The position numbers and the translations under genes were made by a program. Below are positions 7,753 to 16,240 of a DNA stretch of 64,000 nt, one piece after another (position 1 is the first letter of the stretch; every line of letters begins with the position of its first letter). The stretch covers positions 62,001 to 126,000 of the forward strand of contig MKVZ01000019.1 in NCBI GenBank assembly GCA_001898995.1. The letters run 5' to 3'. The notes beneath the pieces are model-generated. The model had not been told where the DNA came from. It saw only the letters and a list, made by a program, of their open reading frames with translations, and did not search any database. This DNA comes from Rhizobiales bacterium 63-22 (GTDB lineage Bacteria; Pseudomonadota; Alphaproteobacteria; Rhizobiales; Rhizobiaceae).

Positions 7753-9846
7753 ATGACGCAGCCTGCCGAAAAAAATCCGAAATTCTGGGACGTGTTCTTC
7801 TCGCTGAAGACCTTCGCGGCGGCCATGCTTGCGCTTTGGATCGGCCTTGCGGCCGACCTGCCCAATCCCTACTGGTCGGTCGCAGCGGTCTATATCGTCT
7901 CGCATCCGCTTTCCGGCGCCACCACGTCGAAAGCCTTCTACCGTCTCATCGGCACGGCCATCGGCGGCGCGGCCACCATCGCGATGGTGCCGAATCTGGT
8001 TAGTTCGCCGGAACTGCTCACGCTTGCCATCGGCCTGTGGATGGCGGCCTGCCTTTTCATCAGCCTGCTGGACGGCACGCCGCGCAGCTACATGTTCATG
8101 CTTGCGGGCTATACCACCGCGATCGCCGGTTTCGCGGTGGTCAATGCGCCGGAAACCACCTTCGACTATGCGGTGAGCCGCGTCGAGGAAATCGCCATCG
8201 GCATCATCTGCGCGGCGGTCGTCAACCGCATCGTCTTTCCGCGACATACGGGGCCGGTCCTCGTCGGGCGCATCGACAACTGGCTGCGTGACGGCGCCGG
8301 CCTCGCCCTCGCCGCCATGCGCGGGGAGGGCGAGCAGCCGCAATTCCGGCGCGACCGCCTGCGGCTTGCCGCCGATTCGCTGGAATTGCGCAGCCTCACC
8401 ACCCATGTGGCCTACGACACATCGTCCATTCGCAATTATGGTCCGCCGCTTCAGGTCTTGCAGCAGCGCATGGTCGCGGTATTGCCGATCATTTCCAGCC
8501 TGCATGACGTGCTGCTGCTGCGGCCGGGCGAGGGCGAAAAGCCCTGGCCCGCGGCGGTGCAGCGGCTTCTCGACGAAACATGCGCCTGGCTCGAAAGCGG
8601 CCAGAGCCTGACCGAGGAACGCCGCGCGGTGCTTCTGCGCTTCATAGACGAGATCAACCAGCAGGGCAGGGACGCGACAACGTGGAGCGAGCTCCTGCCC
8701 TCGAACCTCGCCGCGCGCGTCCGCGATCTGGTCCAGATATGGAGCGATTGCATCACCCTGCGCAACGACATCGTCTCCGGCTCACGCCGGACACTGCGCT
8801 GGCGGCGCTACGACACCCATCGCGGCAGCCGCCCGATGCATCGCGATTACGGCATGGCGCTGCTCTCCAGCCTCTCGGTCGTGCTCGCGACGGGGATCGC
8901 GGCCGCGTTCTGGATCGGAACCGGCTGGCCGAGCGGCGCCGCGGCGGCCATGATGGCCGGCGTGTTCTGCTGCATCTTCGCCACCATGGACGACCCGGTG
9001 CCGGCGATCCGCCAGTTCAACTGGCTGCTCGTCATCCTCACGGTGGTGGCTTTCGTGATACAGTTCGCGATATTCCCGCTCATTCACGGATTCTGGCCGC
9101 TGATGCTGGTGCTTGGCCTGTTCCTCGTGCCGACCGGCGTGCTGCTCACCATGCCGTCATGGAACTTCATCGGTATGGCACTGTGCATGAACCTGCCGAC
9201 CATGCTGGCCTTGCAGGAGAAGCTCAATCTGGACCTCGCCTCCTTCGCCAATTCCAATCTGGCGATGATCCTCGGCATCGTGATCTCGGCGAGCGTCACC
9301 GCCGTGGTGCGCTCGGTGGGCGCGGAATGGACGGTGCGCCGGCTCGTGCGCGCGAGCTGGCGTGATATCGCGCTGGTGAGCGAGCGCGAGAGCGGCGATA
9401 TGCGCCGCCAGCGCATGAACCGGCTGTTGCAGCGCATGATCGACCGCATCGGCCTGATAACGCCGCGCCTTGCGCTGGTTCCCTCTGCCGATCTGGCCGG
9501 TATCGACCTGCTGCGCGACCTGCGCAACGGCATGAACGTCATCGACCTGCGGCAATACCGTACCAGGCTCCTGCCGCAAAGCCGGGCGGCGGCGGATACG
9601 GTGCTGGATTGCATCGCCGCGCATTACCAAGCCCTGCTGCACGGCGGCACGCGCGACCGTGAGGAAGCCGATGCCCGGCTTCTCGCGGCGCTGGACGGAG
9701 CCATCGCGTCGATCATCGAGAGCGGCTCGCCGCCGCCGGCGCGCCGCACGCGGCTGGCGCTGGTGGCGCTGCGCTTCAGTCTTTTTCCCAAGGCCGCGCC
9801 CTTCGCCATGCCGGACGGGGGCGAACCGCTCCCGCAGGCGGCGTGA
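7753..9846 (+). CDS. FUSC family inner-membrane exporter (AaeB-like)
   Basis: This 697-residue protein has two clusters of hydrophobic segments (about 15-160 and 360-520), each followed by a soluble helical part, the repeated layout of FUSC/AaeB p-hydroxybenzoic-acid efflux proteins. The N-terminal part includes NPYWSVAAVYIVSHPLSGAT, a family-like stretch. It is followed by a DUF1656 gene and an HlyD-type fusion protein, the AaeB-AaeX-AaeA arrangement of E. coli in a different order. It probably exports aromatic carboxylates or related toxic organic compounds. The substrate is not determined by sequence. Confidence 0.88.
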   Translation: MTQPAEKNPKFWDVFFSLKTFAAAMLALWIGLAADLPNPYWSVAAVYIVSHPLSGATTSKAFYRLIGTAIGGAATIAMVPNLVSSPELLTLAIGLWMAACLFISLLDGTPRSYMFMLAGYTTAIAGFAVVNAPETTFDYAVSRVEEIAIGIICAAVVNRIVFPRHTGPVLVGRIDNWLRDGAGLALAAMRGEGEQPQFRRDRLRLAADSLELRSLTTHVAYDTSSIRNYGPPLQVLQQRMVAVLPIISSLHDVLLLRPGEGEKPWPAAVQRLLDETCAWLESGQSLTEERRAVLLRFIDEINQQGRDATTWSELLPSNLAARVRDLVQIWSDCITLRNDIVSGSRRTLRWRRYDTHRGSRPMHRDYGMALLSSLSVVLATGIAAAFWIGTGWPSGAAAAMMAGVFCCIFATMDDPVPAIRQFNWLLVILTVVAFVIQFAIFPLIHGFWPLMLVLGLFLVPTGVLLTMPSWNFIGMALCMNLPTMLALQEKLNLDLASFANSNLAMILGIVISASVTAVVRSVGAEWTVRRLVRASWRDIALVSERESGDMRRQRMNRLLQRMIDRIGLITPRLALVPSADLAGIDLLRDLRNGMNVIDLRQYRTRLLPQSRAAADTVLDCIAAHYQALLHGGTRDREEADARLLAALDGAIASIIESGSPPPARRTRLALVALRFSLFPKAAPFAMPDGGEPLPQAA

Positions 9847-9888
9847 GGTGGTATGCGAATGAGCCCGAATCTGAAGATGTGAACAGTC

Positions 9889-10098
9889 ATGAGACCTGAA
9901 CTCGACATATACGGAATCTACATTCCGACCATCGGCGCGCTGGCGCTCGGCGCCTATTTCGTCAACGTGCTGCTGCAACGCCTTCTGGCGCGCGTCCAGT
10001 TCTACCGCTTCGTGTGGCATCGGCCCCTGTTCGACGCGGCCATGTATTTCTGCATATTGGGCGGCGCCGCCGTCCTTCTCAATGGAACATATCGATGA
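9889..10098 (+). CDS. DUF1656 small inner-membrane protein (AaeX-like)
   Basis: The 69-residue protein has two predicted membrane segments (about 13-30 and 48-63) and the DUF1656 pattern, opening with ELDIYGIYIP. Such proteins are found between FUSC exporters and HlyD fusion proteins; their exact role is unknown. Its stop overlaps the start of the next gene (ATGA), which supports one operon. Confidence 0.85.
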   Translation: MRPELDIYGIYIPTIGALALGAYFVNVLLQRLLARVQFYRFVWHRPLFDAAMYFCILGGAAVLLNGTYR

Positions 10099-10976
10099 AA
10101 CGATTCTTCGCATATTCCGGGCGGGTTTTCCTCACCCTCGTCATGGTCGCGATGGCCGGGCTGCTGAGCTGGCAGCTGTGGGATTACTACATGAACGCGC
10201 CATGGACCCGCGACGGCAGGATCCGCGCCGACGTGGTGCGCATCGCGCCCGACGTCTCGGGCCTCGTCAGCGAGGTTCTCGTGCATGACAACCAGGTCGT
10301 GCATAAGGGCGACGTGATCTTCCGCATCGATCAGGCACGCTATACGCTGGCGGTGAAGGCGGCACAGGCGAAGCTGGACAGCAGCAAGGCGGCGCTCGAC
10401 ATGGCCAACCGCGATCTGGTGCGCTACGGCAGGCTCAACGATATCACGGTGACGCAGCAGAAGATGGAGCAGGTCGATACCGCCGCCCAGCAGGCCGAGG
10501 CCGCCTACCGGCAGGCGCAGCTCGACGAGGCGCTGGCCGCGCTCAATCTGGAGCGCTCTTCGGTCAGGGCGACCGTCAACGGCATCATCACCAATTTCTC
10601 GCTCCAGCCGGGCGACTATGTCTCGGCGGGCACGGCCGTGACGGCGCTGGTGGATACGGATTCCTATTATGTCGACGGTTATTTCGAGGAAAACAAGCTC
10701 GACCGCATTCATATCGGCGATCCGGTGGTCATCGACGTGATGGGCAGCAGGCAGCAGCTCAAGGGCACGGTGGAGGGCATAGCCGGCGGCATCGAGGATC
10801 GCGAGCGCAGCGATTCCACGAGCCTGCTCGCCAATGTCACGCCGACCTTCAACTGGGTGCGGCTGGCCCAGCGCGTGCCGGTGCGGGTGAAGCTGGTGGA
10901 CGTGCCGAAAGGTGTGCATCTGGTCGCGGGCCGTACGGTGAGCGTCTCGGTGGTGGACGACAAATCGAAGCGTTGA
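10095..10976 (+). CDS. HlyD/EmrA-type membrane fusion protein (AaeA-like)
   Basis: The 293-residue protein has one N-terminal membrane helix (about 9-27), then NAPWTRDGRIRADVVRIAPDV, typical of AaeA/EmrA-type periplasmic adaptors. A short coiled-coil hairpin (about 85-150) and barrel follow, including the VDGYFEENKLDRIHIGDPV stretch. The start at 10095 overlaps the DUF1656 stop. It should link the FUSC pump to an outer-membrane channel, which is not encoded nearby. Confidence 0.9.
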   Translation: MKRFFAYSGRVFLTLVMVAMAGLLSWQLWDYYMNAPWTRDGRIRADVVRIAPDVSGLVSEVLVHDNQVVHKGDVIFRIDQARYTLAVKAAQAKLDSSKAALDMANRDLVRYGRLNDITVTQQKMEQVDTAAQQAEAAYRQAQLDEALAALNLERSSVRATVNGIITNFSLQPGDYVSAGTAVTALVDTDSYYVDGYFEENKLDRIHIGDPVVIDVMGSRQQLKGTVEGIAGGIEDRERSDSTSLLANVTPTFNWVRLAQRVPVRVKLVDVPKGVHLVAGRTVSVSVVDDKSKR

Positions 10977-11007
10977 AACTTCTGTGAAATAATGGTGAGG
11001 GGCTGGC

Positions 11008-11706
11008 ATGAGCGTTCTGGTCGTCGAGAATTACGAAGGCACGGGTCTCGGCCAGATCGGCCCGGTTCTGGACGAGGCCGGCCTCGCCGTCGACCTGCGC
11101 CGGCCCTATGCGGGCGAGGCGCTTCCCGCCGATGCCGGCGGCCACAAGGCGCTGATCGTGCTCGGCGGCGAGCAGAACGCGCTCGCCGATGGCGACTATC
11201 CCTATTTTCCGCATCTTCTCGGTCTCATCCGCGCCTTCGGCGGCGCGGACAAGGCGGTGCTCGGCATCTGCCTCGGCAGTCAGCTCGTCGCACGCGCCTA
11301 TGGCGGGACCAACATTCTGGACCGTCCGCTGGAGTTCGGCTGGCGCGAGGTGCGTCTTACCGATGCGGGCCGCGACGACCCCGTGCTTTCCAGCGCGGGC
11401 GCCGCTTTCCCGATCTTCCACTGGCACCGCGACACCTTCGCCCTGCCGCAAGGCGCGGTGCATATGGCGGCGAGCGATATGACGCCGCATCAGGCCTACC
11501 GCATCGGGCGCGCCGTCTATGGAACCCAGTTCCATTTCGAGGCCGACCGGCGGCTGGTTGCGGAATGGAATGCGCGCTTCGCCGACGGGATCGCACGTTT
11601 CGCGCCGGAGTGGGACAGGGATTTTCCCGCCCTCTCCGAACGCTTCGGACCTGCCGCCGACCGGGCCGGCGCGGCACTGGCGCGGGCATGGATCGGGCGG
11701 ATTTAA
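11008..11706 (+). CDS. Class I glutamine amidotransferase domain protein
   Basis: The 232-residue protein is a stand-alone class I GATase of the GMP-synthase-like type. The nucleophile Cys is in GICLGSQLVARAYGG (about 88-102), and the His/Glu pair is in TQFHFEAD near residue 175. The FHWHRDTFALP stretch is typical of the stand-alone GuaA-like subgroup. These proteins deaminate glutamine or hydrolyse gamma-glutamyl compounds; the substrate cannot be read from sequence. It lies 31 bp after the fusion-protein gene and may be cotranscribed. Confidence 0.8.
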   Translation: MSVLVVENYEGTGLGQIGPVLDEAGLAVDLRRPYAGEALPADAGGHKALIVLGGEQNALADGDYPYFPHLLGLIRAFGGADKAVLGICLGSQLVARAYGGTNILDRPLEFGWREVRLTDAGRDDPVLSSAGAAFPIFHWHRDTFALPQGAVHMAASDMTPHQAYRIGRAVYGTQFHFEADRRLVAEWNARFADGIARFAPEWDRDFPALSERFGPAADRAGAALARAWIGRI

Positions 11707-11916
11707 CCCCCCGTTCACCATGCCTTCCGGATGTGCGTTGCCGCTTTGCCACAGCGCTCCGGCAATTATGTTCTTCGGCGGAAAAGCGGCGGGATGACTG
11801 GAACCATTCAGTTGCCGGTAACTTTTTTCAAGTGTAACTGAACGCCGTCTTCCGGGCAGCGGATTGCCGCCCGTTCAACGAATAGTACCGGCACAAAGTC
11901 GAAAGAGTTTCGGAAC

Positions 11917-12054
11917 ATGACCGCCAAGAAAGCCGCCCTTCTTACCGTCCTGATGGTCTCCGCGATCGTGTTCATGGCGTTCGGCGTCTTTACCGTCGAT
12001 GCCGGCTCCCATGCCGTGTCCAGCGACGGCTACGGCATTTCCAGCAGCCGCTGA
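11917..12054 (+). CDS. Small predicted membrane or secreted protein, 45 aa
   Basis: The 45-residue frame starts with MTAKKAALL, has a hydrophobic segment at about 6-24 and ends in a short polar tail (SHAVSSDGYGISSSR). It could be a signal peptide with a tiny mature part or a single-pass membrane peptide. Codon use is like neighbouring genes (third-position C/G), which supports coding. It sits alone between the amidotransferase and a small minus-strand membrane-protein gene. I do not recognise a family. Confidence 0.5.
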   Translation: MTAKKAALLTVLMVSAIVFMAFGVFTVDAGSHAVSSDGYGISSSR

Positions 12055-12079
12055 CCGGCGTGCCCGTCAAGCAGGTTTG

Positions 12080-12367
12080 TCAGGCCGGTTTCCGCCTGCG
12101 CGTGGCGGTAAACACGAAGATGCCGGCGACGATGCCGTAACCGGCCCATTTATAGGGTAGGATATCGGCTTTCTCGCTGCGAATAGGCAGCACGGTCACG
12201 GTGCCGGGGCTGCTTTCATAGCCCGGTTTGCCTTCCATTTTAGCCTGTTCGATCTGCTGCGGGGAAACGACCCATTCGGCGCCGCGCGACTTGTCATAAT
12301 ACATGAAGCCGCAGCCCACCACGATGGCGACGGCAAGGGCGAGCACAAGACGGATGGGTGTTTTCAT
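12080..12367 (-). CDS. Small hypothetical membrane protein, 95 aa
   Basis: The 95-residue protein has an N-terminal hydrophobic segment (about 6-22, ending VVGCGF) and a second one near the C-terminus (about 73-88), followed by a basic tail TRRRKPA. The VVGC could be a weak lipobox, but the hydrophobic run continues past the Cys, so two membrane helices with a roughly 50-residue periplasmic loop are as likely. The start at 12367 follows a good GAGAGG site; a longer frame exists but lacks one. I do not recognise a family. Confidence 0.6.
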   Translation of the reverse strand: MKTPIRLVLALAVAIVVGCGFMYYDKSRGAEWVVSPQQIEQAKMEGKPGYESSPGTVTVLPIRSEKADILPYKWAGYGIVAGIFVFTATRRRKPA

Positions 12368-12439
12368 GACGATACCTCTCTCTATAAGCACATACTCATA
12401 AGTAACGGATGGCTTCATAGGCGAGAGCGGAAGATTCGT

Positions 12440-13372
12440 CTATTGCGCAGCGACGGCCTGTGGAGAACCGCCCGTTTCCCAATAGGGAACGGGTCCGTAG
12501 AGATCGGCCAGATAATCGATGAAGAGCCGCACCTTGGCGGGCAGGAACTGCCTTGAAGGGTAGACGGCGTGGATAGCGACATTGCGCGAGGCGGCGTAAT
12601 CGGGCAGCACCTGCACCAGCTTTCCCGCCGCCAGTTCCGGACCGATGTCCCATGTCGAACGCTGCGCGATCCCGAGGCCGGCCAGCACAGCCTCGCGCAC
12701 GATTTCGCTGGAGTTGGTGTGCAGCGGCCCGGTCGGGCGGATGGTGATCGGCCCTTTCGGCCCTTCCAGCCGCCATGGATCGTTGTTGTGCGGCGCAAGG
12801 CAGATATGGTCCTGCAAGTCCTCGATGGTCTGCGGCAGGCCGCGCTCGGCGACATAGGCGGGCGAGGCCACGAGGATGCGGCGCACCGGCGCGAGGCGGC
12901 GGGCGACAAGGGTGGAATCGGACAGTTCGGCGATGCGGATGGCGAGGTCATAGCCGTCGCCGACGATATCGACCAGCTCGTCGGTCAGTTGCATATTCAC
13001 CGTCAGGTCGGCATTGGCACGCATGAAGGGCACCAGATAGGGCGCTATGTGCATGCGCCCGAAGGTGGTGGGCGCTGAAATCTTCAGCGTGCCGCGCGCA
13101 TCCGCCGAGCGGCGGGCGACGAAGGCTTCCGCCTCCTCGATATTGGCAAGGATGGCGAGCACCCGCTCGTGATAGCCCTGTCCGGCCTCCGTCAGCGCGA
13201 TCTGGCGCGTGGTGCGCTGCAAGAGCCGCGTGCCGAGCCGCTCCTCCAGCCGTCCGAGCCGTTTGGAAACCACGGCGGGCGAAAGACCGAGATCGCGCGC
13301 CGCCGCCGACATGCTGCCTGTCGCTACCACGCGGGCGAAGATTTCCAGATCCGCCAGACTGCTGCTCATCAT
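12440..13372 (-). CDS. LysR family regulator, CrgA-like
   Basis: The 310-residue protein has a LysR helix-turn-helix (LEIFARVVATGSMSAAARDL, LSPAVVSKRLGRLE) and an effector domain with LKISAPTTFGRMHIAPYL and VNMQLTDELVDIVGDGYDLAIRI, typical of the CrgA/aaeR-like branch. The start is one of two tandem ATGs (13372 or 13369). The aldo/keto reductase gene lies upstream on the same strand, separated by a terminator, so a direct link is not certain. Regulators of this branch often control responses to reactive aldehydes or aromatic acids. Confidence 0.87.
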   Translation of the reverse strand: MMSSSLADLEIFARVVATGSMSAAARDLGLSPAVVSKRLGRLEERLGTRLLQRTTRQIALTEAGQGYHERVLAILANIEEAEAFVARRSADARGTLKISAPTTFGRMHIAPYLVPFMRANADLTVNMQLTDELVDIVGDGYDLAIRIAELSDSTLVARRLAPVRRILVASPAYVAERGLPQTIEDLQDHICLAPHNNDPWRLEGPKGPITIRPTGPLHTNSSEIVREAVLAGLGIAQRSTWDIGPELAAGKLVQVLPDYAASRNVAIHAVYPSRQFLPAKVRLFIDYLADLYGPVPYWETGGSPQAVAAQ

Positions 13373-13448
13373 GACCGCGCGACTCCGCTCCGCTTGCCCT
13401 TTGTATCGCATCTAGCCGGGGTGGGCGCTCTCGCGCAAGGCATGAAGC

Positions 13449-13476
13449 AAAAAGGCCGGGCGCTTCGACCCGGCCT
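13449..13476 (-). terminator. Intrinsic terminator after the aldo/keto reductase gene
   Basis: AGGCCGGG (13453-13460) pairs with CCCGGCCT (13469-13476) and is followed on the minus strand by five Ts (13453-13449). It lies 13 bases after the aldo/keto reductase stop codon. Confidence 0.8.
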
Positions 13477-13489
13477 CGTTATTGCCGGC

Positions 13490-14320
13490 TCAGACCAGCG
13501 AGAACGTGTCGGGGTTCGGCCCGATGCGGCCGTCGGTCCTGTCCAGCTTGGTGATGGCGTCGTGATCGGTGCCGTTGAGCGTGAAGCCGAACACGTCGAG
13601 GTTTTCCCTGATCCGGGCGGGCGTGACCGATTTCGGGATCACGATGTTGCCGGTCTCGATATGCCAGCGCAGGATCACTTGCGCCACCGACTTGCCATGC
13701 TTCTGCGCGATCGCATTCAGCGTAGGGTCTTGCAGAATCTTGCCCTGTCCGAGCGGACTCCACGCCTCGGTGGCGATGTTGTGCCTGCCGTGGAACTGGC
13801 GAAGCCCGTCCTGCTGGAACTGCGGATGCAGTTCGATCTGGTTGAGCACCGGCGTCACGCCGGTTTCCTTGATGACGCGCTCCAGATCGGCGGTGCGGAA
13901 ATTCGACACGCCGATGGATTTCGCCCGGCCTTCTTCCTTGAGCTTGATGAAGGCACGCCATGTCTCGATGAAAAGGTCTTTCGACGGCATCGGCCAGTGG
14001 ATCAGATAGAGGTCGACATAATCCGTGCCGAGTTTCTTCAGGCTGGCGTCGAAGGCTTTCAGCGTCGAATCGTAGCCCTGCTCCTTATTCCACAGCTTGG
14101 TCGTGAGGAATATGTCGCCGCGCGCGATGCCTGAAGCGGCGATCCCTCTGCCGACGCCTTCCTCGTTGCCGTAGATGGCGGCGGTGTCGATATGGCGGTA
14201 GCCCGCCTTCAGCGCCTCGCCGACGGCGACGACCGCCTCGTCGTCGCCCACCTGCCAGACGCCGAAGCCCAGTTGGGGAATTTGGTTTCCGTCGTTGAGT
14301 TTAACGGATGGCACGGTCAT
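13490..14320 (-). CDS. Aldo/keto reductase, 2,5-diketo-gluconate reductase type
   Basis: The 276-residue NADPH-dependent reductase has the catalytic tetrad context: GYRHIDTAAIYGNE (Asp/Tyr, about 41-54), TTKLWN (Lys), and DLYLIHWP (His). The GVSNF and VIPKSVTPARIRENL motifs form the cofactor site. Length and motifs fit the DkgA/DkgB branch, which reduces 2,5-diketo-D-gluconate, methylglyoxal and other aldehydes in the cytoplasm. The start at 14320 (MTVPSVKLNDG) is chosen over an upstream codon 12 residues earlier because it matches the family. Physiological substrate unknown. Confidence 0.9.
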   Translation of the reverse strand: MTVPSVKLNDGNQIPQLGFGVWQVGDDEAVVAVGEALKAGYRHIDTAAIYGNEEGVGRGIAASGIARGDIFLTTKLWNKEQGYDSTLKAFDASLKKLGTDYVDLYLIHWPMPSKDLFIETWRAFIKLKEEGRAKSIGVSNFRTADLERVIKETGVTPVLNQIELHPQFQQDGLRQFHGRHNIATEAWSPLGQGKILQDPTLNAIAQKHGKSVAQVILRWHIETGNIVIPKSVTPARIRENLDVFGFTLNGTDHDAITKLDRTDGRIGPNPDTFSLV

Positions 14321-14435
14321 GTTCTGTCCTTTCGCGGGGGCACCTTTCCGGCGCATCCTTTCCGAATGCCTGCCGGACAGGGTTCAACTTTTTCCGGGTA
14401 CGGGCAGCATATGGGTGTTCGGGACAAAATGGAAA

Positions 14436-14467
14436 GCCCCCGTCCGCAGGTTTGTCGGAGCGGGGGC
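14436..14467 (-). terminator. Probable terminator after the L,D-transpeptidase gene
   Basis: GCCCCCG (14436-14442) pairs with CGGGGGC (14461-14467), with an inner TCCG/CGGA pairing. On the minus strand it is followed by TTTCC, a weak T-tract. It lies 23 bases past the L,D-transpeptidase stop codon. Confidence 0.6.
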
Positions 14468-14490
14468 CGGTTTCTGGGCCGTGCTTTCCG

Positions 14491-15249
14491 TCAGCGCACC
14501 ACCACTTTCGTGCCGACGGCAACGCGCTGGTAGAGGTCGGTCACGTCCTCGTTGCGCATGCGGATGCAGCCGGACGACATGGCCTTGCCGATGCTCCATG
14601 GCTGGTTGGTGCCGTGGATGCGGTAAAGCGTGGCGCCGAGATAAAGGGCGCGGGCGCCGAGCGGATTGTGGATGCCGCCCTTCATGCTGGCAGGCAGGAA
14701 ACGGCCCTTGCGGCGCTCGCGGGCGATCATCTCGCGGGGCGGCGTCCATGTCGGCCACTCGGCTTTGCGGCTGATGCGCTGCGAGCCTTTCCAGCCAAAG
14801 CCCTGCTTGCCGACGCCGACGCCGTAACGCTTCGCCGTGCCGCCGGGCTGGACGAGATAGAGAAAGCGCTTGCCGGTGTCGATCACGATGGTGCCGGGGC
14901 TTTCCTTGCTGTCATAGGAAACTTCTTGCGGCAGAAAGGCGGGGTCCATCCCGTGCTTGCGCGTTGTGGTGGCCGGATTGGCGGCAGGGCGCTGGTAGGA
15001 TACGGCGCGATAGGCGGATTTGCGCTTCTGTTTCGGGCTCTCCACCGCATCGGGTGCCGCCGCCGGTATCATCGCGGCCCGGAGCGGCTCGTTGAGCAAT
15101 TGCGCTTCCCATGGTGCGTAGACGCGCGGACTGACCTGCACCGGCGGCTGGCTGCCATAGCGGTCGCCGGCCAGCGCCATGCCCGTGCTGACGATCGAGA
15201 CCGCAAAGGCCGCCAGCGAACCGATCAGGAGAAAATGACGTGCTTTCAT
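14491..15249 (-). CDS. L,D-transpeptidase (YkuD/ErfK family)
   Basis: The 252-residue protein has an N-terminal signal/anchor segment (about 6-27) and a C-terminal YkuD domain. The catalytic signature is YRIHGTNQPWSIG followed by SSGCIRM (nucleophile Cys near residue 229). These periplasmic enzymes make 3-3 crosslinks in peptidoglycan or attach outer-membrane proteins to it; alphaproteobacteria of this group carry many paralogues. The middle (about 70-105) is low-complexity and basic. A palindromic repeat lies just upstream of its start, in the promoter region. Confidence 0.9.
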   Translation of the reverse strand: MKARHFLLIGSLAAFAVSIVSTGMALAGDRYGSQPPVQVSPRVYAPWEAQLLNEPLRAAMIPAAAPDAVESPKQKRKSAYRAVSYQRPAANPATTTRKHGMDPAFLPQEVSYDSKESPGTIVIDTGKRFLYLVQPGGTAKRYGVGVGKQGFGWKGSQRISRKAEWPTWTPPREMIARERRKGRFLPASMKGGIHNPLGARALYLGATLYRIHGTNQPWSIGKAMSSGCIRMRNEDVTDLYQRVAVGTKVVVR

Positions 15250-15255
15250 CGTTCT

Positions 15256-15323
15256 GCTCTGTCTCTTTGCTTTTACGCATTATCCTGCGCGAAACCGCTT
15301 CGCACGTTCGCTGGAAATGCTTT
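15256..15323 (-). repeat. Palindromic repeat, type 1 (copy upstream of ldt)
   Basis: Read on the minus strand this copy starts AAAGCATTTCCAGC, continues through GTGCGAAGCGGTTTCGCG and GATAATGCGTAAAA, and ends AGAGACAGAGC. It is closely similar to the copies at 42826 and 56774. It occupies much of the gap between tag and the L,D-transpeptidase gene, ending 7 bases before that gene's start codon. Confidence 0.8.
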
Positions 15324-15497
15324 GGCTGCGCCTGCTGACATGGATTGTCAGGAACGCGGCTTTGAAGTCGATGACGGGATTGTGCCGGGCAATGGAATCG
15401 TAAAGGTAAATTGCGGGGTTGCCGGAGCCTGCAATTGCGTTTGTGGTTAGCGCGAGGTTGCACGGTGTCATGGAACGAAGAAGAACGGGACGGCGCG

Positions 15498-16139
15498 ATG
15501 GAGAAGAATGAAAAAACCGGACTGATCGCCGGAGCGGACGGACTGACGCGCTGTTTCTGGCCGGGCGAGTTGCCGGATTATCTCGCCTATCACGACAGCG
15601 AATGGGGCGTGCCGATGGCCGACGACCATCGCCTGTTCGAGAAAATCTGCCTCGAAGGGTTTCAGTCGGGGCTTTCGTGGCTGACGATCCTGCGCAAGCG
15701 CGAGAATTTCCGCGCTGCCTTCGACGGTTTCGATTTCCGCCGCGTGGCACTTTACGGCGCGGATGACGTCGAGCGCCTGCTCGCCGACAAGGGCATCGTG
15801 CGCCATCGCGGCAAGATCGAATCCACTATCAACAACGCGAAGCGCGCCATCGAACTGGTCGCGGAAAGGGGATCGCTGGCGGCCTATTTCTGGTCGTTCG
15901 AGCCGGGGGCGGATGAGCGCCCCGCCGTGATGGACTATCCGACGCTCATGGCCAATCCGAAGACCGGAACCTCGATCCGCATTTCCAAGGACCTGAAGAA
16001 ACGCGGCTGGTCTTTCGTCGGGCCGACCACGGTCTATGCCTTCATGCAGGCGATGGGGCTGGTCAACGACCATATCGAGGGCTGCCATTGCCGCGCGCGG
16101 ATCGAGGAGCTGCGCCGCGACTTCGTGCGGCCGCGATAG
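15498..16139 (+). CDS. tag: 3-methyladenine DNA glycosylase I
   Basis: Tag removes 3-methyladenine from alkylated DNA, the first step of base-excision repair. The 213-residue product has CFWPG and YHDSEWGVPMADDH (about 16-37), matching Tag's CxW and YHDxEWG zinc-binding start, the FQSGLSWLTILRKRENFR helix with the catalytic-site Glu nearby, and the C-terminal HIEGCHCR that supplies the other zinc ligands. The ATG at 15498 is used; an earlier in-frame start would add residues encoded by repeat DNA. It lies alone between the repeat and hisS. Confidence 0.92.
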   Translation: MEKNEKTGLIAGADGLTRCFWPGELPDYLAYHDSEWGVPMADDHRLFEKICLEGFQSGLSWLTILRKRENFRAAFDGFDFRRVALYGADDVERLLADKGIVRHRGKIESTINNAKRAIELVAERGSLAAYFWSFEPGADERPAVMDYPTLMANPKTGTSIRISKDLKKRGWSFVGPTTVYAFMQAMGLVNDHIEGCHCRARIEELRRDFVRPR

Positions 16140-16173
16140 CCGCACTTGCCGCACGGGGTTCGATGGGCTAGGA

Positions 16174-16196
16174 AACCGGCAATGTAATTGCCGGTT
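16174..16196. repeat. Perfect 10-bp inverted repeat between tag and hisS
   Basis: AACCGGCAAT (16174-16183) and ATTGCCGGTT (16187-16196) are exact complements around a GTA centre. It lies 34 bases after tag and 44 bases before hisS. No T-run follows on either strand, so an operator or attenuating hairpin is as possible as a terminator. Confidence 0.6.
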
Positions 16197-16240
16197 ACTT
16201 CAGGCACGACATGAAAAAATTCAGCGATCAGGCAGGAAAA

